NCBI RefSeq assembly: GCF_900091505.1
Contig: NZ_LT607409.1
Location: 2,046,001 to 2,110,000 of the forward strand
Source: Micromonospora chokoriensis
Lineage (GTDB): Bacteria > Actinomycetota > Actinomycetes > Mycobacteriales > Micromonosporaceae
DNA length: 64,000 bases
Direction of reading: 5' to 3'
The position numbers and the translations under genes were made by a program. Position 1 is the first letter of the stretch. Each line of letters begins with the position of its first letter. Shown in pieces: positions 53,436-62,916 of the stretch. The notes under the pieces are model-generated. The model was given only the letters and a program-made list of their open reading frames with translations, was not told where the DNA came from and made no database searches.

Positions 53436-53454
53436 TTGTTGGGAGCGATAACAA
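53436..53454. promoter_or_regulatory. Possible ROK/XylR operator
   Basis: Inverted repeat TTGTT-n9-AACAA just upstream of the -35 box; the interior GGGAGCGAT resembles a LacI-type half-site. The only operator-like repeat in the 177-base region. Confidence 0.4.
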
Positions 53455-53515
53455 TTCAGCAACGCAACTGTTACTCCCCGGCCGTCCGGGAACGGGTCGG
53501 CCGTCATGGATGTCG

Positions 53516-53995
53516 TCAGCGGGTCTGCAACGGCGCGGTGCGGGCGTCTGTCAGCGCCACCAGGTCGGCCGCGGCCAGTTCGAGTTGCAGGCCACGCCGA
53601 CCAGCCGAGACGTAGATCGTCGGGAGATCCAGCGCGGAATCGTCCAGCACTGTCGGCAGCCGCCGACGTTGCCCGAGTGGGCTGATCCCCCCGCGTACGT
53701 AGCCGGTGGCCCGCTCGGCGACCGCCCGCTCGGCGAGCGTCGCCCGCTTGCCGCCGACCGCCGCCGCGAGCGCCTTGAGGTCCAACTCGCCCGTCACCGG
53801 GACGACCGCGACGGTGAGCCCACCGTCGACAGCGGTCACCAGCGACTTGAAAACGCGCTCCGGTGCCACGCCGAGCGCCACCGCCACCAACGCCCCGTAG
53901 TTCGGGGCGTCCGGCGACACCCGGTACGGATGGGTGCGGTGCGCGATCCCGCGCTTGACCAACAGTGCCGTTGCCGGAGTGCCCTGTCCCGCCAC
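53516..53995 (-). CDS. ybaK: YbaK/EbsC-type Cys-tRNA(Pro) deacylase
   Basis: 159 residues from GTG. Trans-editing domain: ALLVKRGIAHRTHPYRVSP, VFKSLVTAVDGGLTVAVVPV with the catalytic Lys, GGISPLGQRRRLPTVLDDSA (split) and YVSAGRRGLQLEL. Hydrolyses Cys-tRNAPro. Closely follows the methyltransferase gene on the same strand. Confidence 0.93.
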   Translation of the reverse strand: MAGQGTPATALLVKRGIAHRTHPYRVSPDAPNYGALVAVALGVAPERVFKSLVTAVDGGLTVAVVPVTGELDLKALAAAVGGKRATLAERAVAERATGYVRGGISPLGQRRRLPTVLDDSALDLPTIYVSAGRRGLQLELAAADLVALTDARTAPLQTR

Positions 53996-54005
53996 ACCGA
54001 CGACG

Positions 54006-55187
54006 CTAGACCACCGGCTGCCCGATCAGCACCGTCGGTGCGTTCGCGACCCGGGTGAGCACCAGGCTGGCCGAGGCGTCGCCGGTCAGCCGCAGGTCCC
54101 GCCGAAGCTGCTCCGGGGTGAGTGCGGAACCCCGCTTGAGGATCTCCACCCGACCCACCCCGCGCTCGCGCAGCAGCGCCCGCAGCCGCTTGAGCGAGAA
54201 CGGCAGCACGTCGGTGATCTCCAGGCAGCGCGCGTACGGGGTGCGGGTGGGGCGGTCAGCGTAGAGGTAGGCGATGCTCGGGTCGCCGAGGGCGGCGTCC
54301 AGTTCGGCGGCGAGTTCGGCGACGAGGTGCGCCCGCACCACCGCCGGGTCCGGGTCGTACAGGTAACGCCGGGGCGGCCCGACCGGTGCCTCGTTGGTGC
54401 CCGAGCCGGTGAGCTGGTGGATCTCCTGCCGGTACACGCTGGCGCGGCGGGGCACCCCGGCCAGCTCGCCGCACCAGAGCGCGGCCTCGACCAGGTCGCC
54501 GTCCACGGCCACCCACTCCGCCTCCGCGCCCGCCGGAATGAGAGCGTGGTCCAGGCCCGGTGCCACCTTCACCACCGTGCGCGGCACCCGCTCGGCCAAC
54601 CCCGTCACGAAGTCCCACGGCGGCGAGTAGGCACGCGGGTCGAAGATCCGCCGGCCGGTGCCGGTCGTGCGGCGGGCCGGGTCGCAGAAGACCCCGTCGA
54701 CCCGGGAGACGTCGAACGCCGTGGCGTCCCCGCACTCGACGGTGAACAGCTCGGCCAGCCCCGCCGCCTCCGCGTTGGCGGCGGCCATCGCGGCGGTCAC
54801 CGGGTCGGCCTCCACCCCGTACACCCGGATGCCGGCGCGGGCGGCGGCCAGCGCGTCGGCGCCGAGGCCGCACCCGAGGTCGGCCAGGGTGCGCACACCG
54901 GCCGCGTGCAGCCGGGCGGCCCGACGGTCGGCGACGACCCGGCGGGTGGCCTGTTCCAGGCCGGGGCGGGTGAGGAACATCGCCGCGGCGGCCGGGCCGA
55001 ACTTGCCGACCGCCCGGTGGCGCAGCTCGGCCTGGGTGAGCGCCGCGGCGGCCAGCGTCGGCGGCACCCCGGCGGCGCGCAACGCCGAGGCCGCGGCCAG
55101 TGGATCACCGCCGGCGAGACCGGCCGCCGTCGCGAGCGCGGCCGACCCCTCGGGGGTACGCAGCGCCGCCAGTTGATCGAGATCCAC
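54006..55187 (-). CDS. THUMP-like/class I SAM-dependent methyltransferase
   Basis: 393 residues from GTG. Helical N-terminal domain, SAM motif LADLGCGLGADALAAARAG (about 102-120), VYGVEADPVTAAMA, then FCDPARRT and a C-terminal THUMP-like domain with LPFSLKRLRALLRERGVGRV (split) and ILKRGSALTPEQLRRDL. Common beside groES in actinobacteria; presumed RNA methyltransferase, target unknown. It is divergent from groES across the CIRCE region. Confidence 0.85.
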   Translation of the reverse strand: MDLDQLAALRTPEGSAALATAAGLAGGDPLAAASALRAAGVPPTLAAAALTQAELRHRAVGKFGPAAAAMFLTRPGLEQATRRVVADRRAARLHAAGVRTLADLGCGLGADALAAARAGIRVYGVEADPVTAAMAAANAEAAGLAELFTVECGDATAFDVSRVDGVFCDPARRTTGTGRRIFDPRAYSPPWDFVTGLAERVPRTVVKVAPGLDHALIPAGAEAEWVAVDGDLVEAALWCGELAGVPRRASVYRQEIHQLTGSGTNEAPVGPPRRYLYDPDPAVVRAHLVAELAAELDAALGDPSIAYLYADRPTRTPYARCLEITDVLPFSLKRLRALLRERGVGRVEILKRGSALTPEQLRRDLRLTGDASASLVLTRVANAPTVLIGQPVV

Positions 55188-55239
55188 CCGGTCATTCTCC
55201 CGGTCGAACCAGGAATCCTGGCTGGCGGGGCGCGACGCG

Positions 55240-55266
55240 CTGGCACTCTCCTTGACGGAGTGCTAG
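55240..55266. promoter_or_regulatory. CIRCE element 1
   Basis: CTGGCACTC-n9-GAGTGCTAG: HrcA operator with two changes from TTAGCACTC-n9-GAGTGCTAA. The -35 box TTGACG lies inside its spacer. Confidence 0.9.
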
Positions 55267-55280
55267 CCACGGAATAACCT
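55252..55280 (+). promoter_or_regulatory. groES-groL promoter
   Basis: TTGACG, 17-base spacer, TAACCT; sits between and under the two CIRCE elements, giving simple HrcA occlusion. Confidence 0.75.
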
Positions 55281-55284
55281 GCGA

Positions 55285-55311
55285 TTAGCACTCTCACCCT
55301 GAGGGTGCCAG
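55285..55311. promoter_or_regulatory. CIRCE element 2
   Basis: TTAGCACTC-n9-GGGTGCCAG: perfect left arm, right arm with two changes. Overlaps the expected transcription start. Confidence 0.85.
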
Positions 55312-55447
55312 CTTCCAGGTCTCACGACCTGGGTGCGCAACGCCAGGCGGACCGGCACCCGCGACGACGGCCCCGCCCGGTGGCATGAGGCAGATTGACG
55401 CTGGTCGGCCCCGCCGGCCAGCAACGAAACCAGTACCCCAGGAGGGT

Positions 55448-57473
<2,026 letters not shown>

Positions 57474-57492
57474 CCCGGTAGCGACATCCGTT

Positions 57493-57526
57493 CCGGGGCA
57501 CACCGTCGTACGGCGGTGTGCCCCGG
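57493..57526 (+). terminator. Terminator of groES-groL
   Basis: Perfect 13-bp arms CCGGGGCACACCG / CGGTGTGCCCCGG with an 8-base loop, 20 bases after the stop. Confidence 0.8.
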
Positions 57527-57607
57527 TCCGTTCTCGGCGCTTGTCAGGTCATTACCGAACGCTGACGTTGTTGGCGACCGGGCGAGATGATCGCGCACAC
57601 TGGGCCG

Positions 57608-59347
57608 ATGAGCACCACCTCGCGGCGCTACGCCGCGCTGGCCGGAGTGACCGCCGCCGCCGTCGCGATCGGGATCGCCGAACCGGTGGCGGTGCTGACC
57701 GGTCCCCGGTCGGCGCCCCTGGTAGCGGTCGGCGGCGTGGTCGTGGACGCCGTCCCCGAGTCGCTGAAGCAACTGGCCATCGACATCTTCGGCACCGCCG
57801 ACAAGATCGCGCTGCTGGTCGGCACGGGTCTGCTGCTGGCCGGCTTCGCCGCGCTGTTCGGTGTGCTGGCGGTCCGTCGGTTGGCGTTCGGCCTGGCCGG
57901 CATCGCCGCGTTCGGTGTCATCGGCGTGGCCGCCGCGGTGACCCGCTCCGGCGCGGACGTCTTCGACGCGCTGCCGTCGCTGGTCGGCGCCGGCCTGGGT
58001 GCCCTGGTGCTCTGGCTGTTCATCGACGGGCCGTTCGAGCTGGACCCGTGGCCCTGGTCCCCACCCACCCCGACCGAGCCGTCCGCCCGTGCGGTGCCGC
58101 CCGGCGACTCGGTGCCTCCTTCGGGCGCGGTGCCCCCTGCGGGTTCGGTGCCGTCCGACGGGTTGGGGCGAGAGTCGCGGGACGAGCCGGCGTCGCCGGG
58201 TCCCGAGGGCCTGCCGGTGACGCCCGCCGCGCCCGCGCCGGTGGTCCCCGCCGGGCCGGACGCTCCCGCCGAGGTCGACCCCGAGTCCCGGCGGCGGTTC
58301 CTCACCGGCAGCGGGGTGCTGCTCGGCACCGCCGTGGTGGCCGGTCTCGGCGGGCGCTGGCTGGCCGGACGACGCGGCGTCTCCGCAGCCCGGGACGCGA
58401 TCCGACTACCCGCACCGGTCGCCCCCGCACCGGCCGTGCCGGCCGGCGCGGACCTGTCGCTGGCGCAACTCGCGCCGTACGTCACCCCGAACATCGGCTT
58501 CTACCGGATCGACACCGCGCTGGTGGTGCCGCAGGTCGACCCGGACACCTGGCGGCTGCGGATCCACGGTCGGGTCGGCACCGAGCGCACCTACACGTAC
58601 GCCGACCTGCTGGCCCGCCCGCTGGTGGAGCGGTACGTCACGCTGGCCTGCGTCTCCAACGAGGTGGGCGGGGACCTGATCGGCAACGCCCGCTGGCTCG
58701 GCGTACCCGTTCGGGAACTGCTGGACGAGGCCGACCCGGACGACGACGCCGACCAGGTCGTCGGCCGGTCGGTCGACGGCTGGACCTGCGGCACCCCCAC
58801 CGCCGCGCTGCGCGACGGGCGGGACGCCCTCCTGGCGGTCGGCATGAACGGTGAGCCGCTGCCGGTCGAGCACGGCTTCCCGGTCCGGATGGTGGTGCCC
58901 GGCCTCTACGGCTACGTGTCGGCGTGCAAGTGGGTGACCGAGCTGGAGCTGACCCGGTTCGCCGACTTCGACGCGTACTGGGTGCCGCGCGGCTGGTCCG
59001 CCCAGGGCCCGATCAAGACCCAGTCCCGGATTGACGCGCCGCGCCGGCGCAACCGGTTGACCCCCGGACCGATCACGGTGGCGGGGGTGGCGTGGGCGCA
59101 GCACCGGGGCATCCGCCGCGTCGAGGTACGCGTCGACGGCGGGCCCTGGCAGGAGGCGACACTGGCTCCGACGGTGTCGGTGGACACCTGGGTGCAGTGG
59201 TCGTGGCGGTGGGACGCCACCCCGGGGGAGCATCGCCTCCAGGTCCGGGCGACGGACGCGACCGGCGAGACCCAGACCGAGCGTACGCAGGGCGTCGCCC
59301 CGGACGGCGCGACCGGCTGGCACACGGTCCCCGTCACCGTCCGCTGA
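57608..59347 (+). CDS. Membrane-anchored sulfite-oxidase-type molybdoenzyme
   Basis: 579 residues. Four N-terminal membrane helices (to about residue 145), a Pro-rich linker, then a twin-arginine motif S227-R-R-R-F-L with a fifth hydrophobic segment, and an extracytoplasmic molybdopterin domain (VTLACVSNEVGGDLIGNARW split, with the Mo-ligand Cys; GLYGYVSACKWVTELEL) followed by an Ig-like Mo-co dimerisation domain (GVAWAQHRGIRRVEVRVDGG, split). The layout matches the actinobacterial molybdoproteins inserted jointly by Sec and Tat. Redox substrate unknown. Confidence 0.9.
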   Translation: MSTTSRRYAALAGVTAAAVAIGIAEPVAVLTGPRSAPLVAVGGVVVDAVPESLKQLAIDIFGTADKIALLVGTGLLLAGFAALFGVLAVRRLAFGLAGIAAFGVIGVAAAVTRSGADVFDALPSLVGAGLGALVLWLFIDGPFELDPWPWSPPTPTEPSARAVPPGDSVPPSGAVPPAGSVPSDGLGRESRDEPASPGPEGLPVTPAAPAPVVPAGPDAPAEVDPESRRRFLTGSGVLLGTAVVAGLGGRWLAGRRGVSAARDAIRLPAPVAPAPAVPAGADLSLAQLAPYVTPNIGFYRIDTALVVPQVDPDTWRLRIHGRVGTERTYTYADLLARPLVERYVTLACVSNEVGGDLIGNARWLGVPVRELLDEADPDDDADQVVGRSVDGWTCGTPTAALRDGRDALLAVGMNGEPLPVEHGFPVRMVVPGLYGYVSACKWVTELELTRFADFDAYWVPRGWSAQGPIKTQSRIDAPRRRNRLTPGPITVAGVAWAQHRGIRRVEVRVDGGPWQEATLAPTVSVDTWVQWSWRWDATPGEHRLQVRATDATGETQTERTQGVAPDGATGWHTVPVTVR

Positions 59348-59462
59348 CCACCTCGGTTGGCCAGCGGACGGCGGTCCGCCGTCGTCCCTGGGGTCAGGTG
59401 GCCCGGCCGGGGTCGGCCAGCGCCAAGCCGTCCGCCGACCAACCCGCGACTGCCTGACCGCG

Positions 59463-59513
59463 GAGATCTTGGACAGTTTCCGTTAGGCGAGAACGGAAAC
59501 TGTCCAAGATCTC
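59463..59513. repeat. Palindrome family B, copy 2
   Basis: 22-bp perfect arms starting GAGATCTTGGACAGTTTCC, loop AGGCGAG. Almost identical to 25173-25221. Here between convergent genes. Confidence 0.95.
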
Positions 59514-59525
59514 GGTGTGGACATG

Positions 59526-59565
59526 CCGCTGGCCGGCACCCCCGGGTGGGGGTGCCGGCCAGCGG
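59526..59565 (-). terminator. Terminator of the lysozyme-like gene
   Basis: Perfect 18-bp arms CCGCTGGCCGGCACCCCC / complement with GGGT loop, 20 bases past the stop. Confidence 0.8.
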
Positions 59566-59585
59566 TCGGTGCTCTGCGGTGGGGG

Positions 59586-60167
59586 TCAGCTGTTCCAGTA
59601 CTGGGCGACCAGGTCGGCAGCCTGCTGCTCCCACTGGGCGTACGCGTCCGGGTAAGCCGAGACCTGCACGGTCTGCGCGGCCTCGGTCAGCGGCATGTCC
59701 TGCCACCCGTCGACCTGCTTGAGGCCCTTGAGGAACGCGGTCGTGGAGTAGGCCGGGTCGGTGATCTGCTCCGGCGTGCCCCAACCCGAGCTCGGGCGCT
59801 GCTGGAACAGGCCCAGCGAGTCGTGGTCGTTCATATCGCCGAGGTGGCCGAGGTTCTCCAGCTTCGACTCCTGCAGGCTCGTCGCGATCGAGATCACCGC
59901 GGCGCGCTCGGGGAGACCGGCCTTCTTCGTGGCGGCGATGATCGCCTTGACGTTGGCGGTCTGCTCGTCGTTCAGGTCGATGTGCGACTGGGTGCCCTGG
60001 GTGCCATGCGGGATCAGCTTGGCGATGTCCGGCCTGTCGGCCTGCACCGTCACCGCGGCCGGCTTGGCGTCGACGACGTTGTGTGCGGCGATCGGGCCGG
60101 CGAACACACCACCGGCGAACGCGAGACCAGCAACGGACAGCATGCTCTTACGCATGATCGTGTTCAT
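59586..60167 (-). CDS. Secreted lysozyme-like (transglycosylase-fold) protein
   Basis: 193 residues. Signal peptide (MRKSMLSVAGLAFAGGVFAG), then a lysozyme-fold domain: AAVISIATSLQESKLENLGH with a likely catalytic Glu, DHDSLGLFQQRPSSGWGTPE, AYSTTAFLKGL, VSAYPDAYAQWEQQA. Such proteins are often mislabelled as metal transporters. GAAGGAG gives start 60167. Preceded by a 660-base gene-free, repeat-rich leader. Confidence 0.85.
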   Translation of the reverse strand: MNTIMRKSMLSVAGLAFAGGVFAGPIAAHNVVDAKPAAVTVQADRPDIAKLIPHGTQGTQSHIDLNDEQTANVKAIIAATKKAGLPERAAVISIATSLQESKLENLGHLGDMNDHDSLGLFQQRPSSGWGTPEQITDPAYSTTAFLKGLKQVDGWQDMPLTEAAQTVQVSAYPDAYAQWEQQAADLVAQYWNS

Positions 60168-60370
60168 GGGGGTAGCTCCTTCGGGGGTAAGGACACCCGT
60201 ACACGTGCCACGGGTGTGAGCACCTCGTCCGGCGCTGCAACAAAGGGGGAGTTCTCGGCGCCTGCGGCTCAGGGGTGGCTCGCGGCGCGGTGTCGGCGAT
60301 CGACGGGCGGTAGCCCGTGACACCGGGAGCGGCAACCTGCCAGCCGATGACTCGCGGTGCCGGGTCACCG

Positions 60371-60552
60371 TGTAACGACCGGGGCCCGGGGTTGATTCCC
60401 GGGCCCGTCTCCCGGGCGCCGTCGGTGAGGCGGCGCCGGGGGTGTAACGAGGGACCGGTGGCCCGCATTCCGGCCCGGGGACTCGGCTGGCGGGCCCTGG
60501 TACTGCGATCGTCAGGGGATGTAACGGCTCCGGCCCGGCCAGGATTCCGGCC
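60371..60552. repeat. Three degenerate TGTAACG-hairpin units
   Basis: TGTAACG occurs at 60371, 60443 and 60520 (72 and 77 bases apart), each followed by CCGG..GGCCCG..ATTCCSGGCC. In the first unit this forms a perfect 9-bp hairpin (GGGCCCGGG / CCCGGGCCC, loop GTTGATT); the others pair less well. Part of the 662-base gap 60168-60829, which has no gene. No known riboswitch recognised. Confidence 0.75.
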
Positions 60553-60681
60553 TGCGGGTGCGTCCGGTCACGGGACGAACCTCGCACCGGCCACCATCGG
60601 GGCAGGCCGGACCGGGCAAAACGGCCAATCGCCACACGTGTCAAGCCGTCGCGGCGAGCGCCTTTCAGGCGCCCCCGGTTC

Positions 60682-60797
60682 GGAGCCGCCGAGAACGCGC
60701 CCCGGAGTCCGGAGCCGCCGAGAACGCGCCCCGGAGTCCGGAGATGCCGGAAACGCGCCCGCGAGCCCGGAGACGCCGAAACGCGCCCCCGGACTGG
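60682..60797. repeat. Four tandem 29-bp units ending in the whiD terminator
   Basis: Copies start at 60682, 60711, 60740 and 60769; the first two identical (GGAGCCGCCGAGAACGCGCC...), the others diverged. Each contains a copy of one arm of the adjoining terminator. Confidence 0.88.
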
Positions 60798-60806
60798 GGG
60801 CGCGTT
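60780..60806 (-). terminator. Terminator of whiD
   Basis: 11-bp perfect arms AACGCGCCCCC / GGGGGCGCGTT, 5-base loop, short T-run on the minus strand. Confidence 0.75.
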
Positions 60807-60829
60807 CTGTATGTCGGCTTTGTGTCGGG

Positions 60830-61213
60830 TCAGGCCACGTTGCGTTGGATCGGAATGGTCGACTTGTGCGGGTGACCCAGCCGGGCCTCCAGCCGCGCGA
60901 CGTCGACCCGGGCGTGTCGGCGGTCTGCCAGGTCCTCCCAGCCGACGGCGAGCAGTCGCAGGCGCTCCGACTCGCTGAAGCCGCCCCACACGCCGTACGG
61001 TTCGCGAACCGACAGGGCGTGCGCGGCGCACTCGGCCCGGACCGGGCAGGCGCGACACACCGACTTGGCGGCGGACTCGCGACGCAGTCGGGAGGAGCCC
61101 CGCTCGCCGTCGGGGTGGAAGAACTGGGCGCTGTCCCGCCCTCGGCAGGCACCGAGCCGCTGCCAGTCCCAGAGATCGACGATGGGTCCGGGCAGTCTAC
61201 GTACGTTCGACAT
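60830..61213 (-). CDS. whiD: WhiB-family iron-sulfur regulator (WhiD/WhiB3 type)
   Basis: 127 residues. Four cluster Cys: Cys23, Cys53, Cys56, Cys62 (GACRGRDS, SVCRACPVRAEC); FFHPDGERG, EPYGVWGGFSE turn and a basic end. The LPGP..WDWQ..G.CRG.DS.FFHPDGERG pattern is that of WhiD (Streptomyces sporulation) and WhiB3 (mycobacterial redox). GGAGGAGGGG ribosome site. Confidence 0.95.
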   Translation of the reverse strand: MSNVRRLPGPIVDLWDWQRLGACRGRDSAQFFHPDGERGSSRLRRESAAKSVCRACPVRAECAAHALSVREPYGVWGGFSESERLRLLAVGWEDLADRRHARVDVARLEARLGHPHKSTIPIQRNVA

Positions 61214-61331
61214 CAGCACCCCTCCTCCCGCGCGGCTCCGCGAGAATCCTTGTGGCCGGTGTCCGGGCGGCGGGCCGCGCAGGCGCACCGTTCCCGGCCT
61301 GGACCCCCCGGTACCCGGGCTGTCGTCACCT

Positions 61332-61368
61332 CACACGTGTGTGATCGAAAACGTCCCGCAAATTGCGG
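61332..61368. promoter_or_regulatory. Two small palindromes between whiD and the LuxR gene
   Basis: CACACGTGTG (61332-61341) and CCGCAA-A-TTGCGG (61356-61368) lie in the AT-richer middle of the 253-base divergent region; candidate operators. Confidence 0.4.
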
Positions 61369-61466
61369 CTTTTGCCCCATCTGTCGGAAAAGTTCGAAGG
61401 ATTGCCGGGAACCCCCTCCCCAGCCGACCCCGTCATGGTCTGCTCGTTGGCGGAGAGGAGACCACA

Positions 61467-62285
61467 GTGCGTAGCGTCCTTGTGTGCGTTCGGACACCAC
61501 TCGCGGCCCAGCACCTTACTTCTGCTGCCGCGCGGCTGGGGTTGTCAGCAATCGTCCGTACCGCCGTCTCCGATCCTGAGGTGATGCTGCGGTTGGCCGA
61601 GCGACCGGCCGACGTGGTGTTGGCCGACACGGCCCTCACCCGGCCGGACAGTGCCGGCTTCGTTCGTCGGGTCCTGGCCCGTGCGCCGCAGGCCGCGGTG
61701 CTGTTGCTCGGCACCGAGGAGCCCGAGGCGGCGGCCGCCACCATCAGCGCCGGCGCCCGGGGCCTCATCCAGAACGTCGACCACGACCTGACCAGCGCGG
61801 TGGCCAAGGCCCTGCTGCTGCTCGCCGCGCCCGGTCGGGCCTCCCGGCAGCGCATCACCGACCCGGCCCGCAACGCCGCCGCGGTGGGCGGTTCCGGTCG
61901 CTCCGGGCCGTCGCCGCGCGGGTCCGGCGAGCCCGGCTGGGCCGCCCCGCCCGGCGACGGGACGGCGGGAATGCCGTCGGTACCGGTGCAGCGGGGTGAC
62001 GACGAGGCCGAGTCGGCCACCGGCGAGCCGTCGACGGACCAGACCGATCCGCCGCGCGCCGCACCGAGCGCCCGCCCGAGCCGTACGTCGATCGGTCTCA
62101 CTGAGCGTGAGCTTCAGGTGCTGCTGGGCATGGCCGAGGGCAAGAGCAACGCGGAGATCGGCCGGGAGCTGTTCGTCTCGGAGGACACCGTCAAGACCCA
62201 CGCCCGACGCTTGTTCCGCAAGCTCGGCGCGCGGGACCGGGCGCACGCGGTGGCGGCGGGCTTCCGCGCCGGCCTGGTCGCCTGA
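61467..62285 (+). CDS. LuxR/NarL-type response regulator-like protein
   Basis: 272 residues from GTG after GGAGAGGAG. N-terminal receiver-like domain without a clear phosphorylation Asp pattern at the usual places (VLVCVRTPLAAQHLTSAA, DVVLADTALTRPDSAGF), a ~70-residue Pro/Ser linker, then LuxR HTH (GLTERELQVLLGMAEGKSNA, FVSEDTVKTHARRLFRKLGA). Divergent from whiD, a conserved actinomycete arrangement. Confidence 0.93.
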   Translation: MRSVLVCVRTPLAAQHLTSAAARLGLSAIVRTAVSDPEVMLRLAERPADVVLADTALTRPDSAGFVRRVLARAPQAAVLLLGTEEPEAAAATISAGARGLIQNVDHDLTSAVAKALLLLAAPGRASRQRITDPARNAAAVGGSGRSGPSPRGSGEPGWAAPPGDGTAGMPSVPVQRGDDEAESATGEPSTDQTDPPRAAPSARPSRTSIGLTERELQVLLGMAEGKSNAEIGRELFVSEDTVKTHARRLFRKLGARDRAHAVAAGFRAGLVA

Positions 62286-62341
62286 CCCGACGGCGACCGC
62301 CGAAGGGCGACCGCCCCCGGGGTACGCGACGTGCGTCGGTG

Positions 62342-62761
62342 TTACTGGGTGGCGCTCGGGGTGCCCGGCTCGTCCTCGGTGCCCTCGGAGAGGGTGTCGT
62401 GCACGCCGTCTGCGTACCCCCGGGCGTAGTCCCACGTCACGTAGTGGTCCGGGTCGGGGTCGTAGGCGGGCTCGTGCACCCGGGGGCGACCCGAGTTGAG
62501 CAGGTGGCGCAGGTTGCCCCGGAGCAGGTCCCAGTCGAAGTAGTGCGGCTCCCGACAGTCCTCACATTCGATCACCAGCCCGCGGACCCCGATCGGGGCC
62601 AGCAGGGCCTGGTAGATCTCCAGGTCGGCGAGGTCTTCCAGCACGTCCTGCCGCTCGACGTCGGTCAGCGGATCAGGCGTCGCGTCATCGCCCGGGTCGT
62701 CCAGATCCGCGGTGGGATCGGCCGGGTCGCCGTTGAACGGGTCGATGGGCTCGTCGTGCAC
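62342..62761 (-). CDS. DUF5319 protein
   Basis: 139 residues from GTG. Acidic N-end, then VERQDVLEDLADLEIYQALL, GLVIECEDCREPHYFDWDLL and the C-terminal RPRVHEPAYDPDPDHYVTWD of DUF5319. The CEDC pair could bind metal. Conserved between the LuxR gene and guaB in actinobacteria; function unknown. Confidence 0.9.
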   Translation of the reverse strand: MHDEPIDPFNGDPADPTADLDDPGDDATPDPLTDVERQDVLEDLADLEIYQALLAPIGVRGLVIECEDCREPHYFDWDLLRGNLRHLLNSGRPRVHEPAYDPDPDHYVTWDYARGYADGVHDTLSEGTEDEPGTPSATQ

Positions 62762-62853
62762 CCCTTCACCGTAGACCCAACGCGGCGTGGACGTCCGCCC
62801 CCCGCCCGCGCGCCGGGCCGGGCCGCCACGGACGGGTCGCCCAGCTCACTGGG

Positions 62854-62859
62854 TACGAT
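62854..62859 (+). promoter_or_regulatory. Possible -10 box of guaB
   Basis: TACGAT, about 85 bases ahead of the guaB GTG; no convincing -35. Confidence 0.3.
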
Positions 62860-62916
62860 GAGGCGACGTGCCGGCACCGTGGCGCGCTCCGGTGCCCGCC
62901 CGCGCCACCTCGCTGA

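Noticed and set aside
55385..55447. Earlier ATG for groES
   Set aside because: It would add 21 residues unlike any GroES, and the AGGAGGG site lies after it.
60168..60370. ydaO-type c-di-AMP riboswitch upstream of the lysozyme-like gene
   Set aside because: Some fragments such as CCGACAC are present, but the GGGGTGAATC-like core and the paired elements are not found in order.
60168..61058. Minus-strand open frame extending the lysozyme-like protein upstream
   Set aside because: It crosses the repeat leader and the start of whiD in another frame; the signal peptide begins at 60167.
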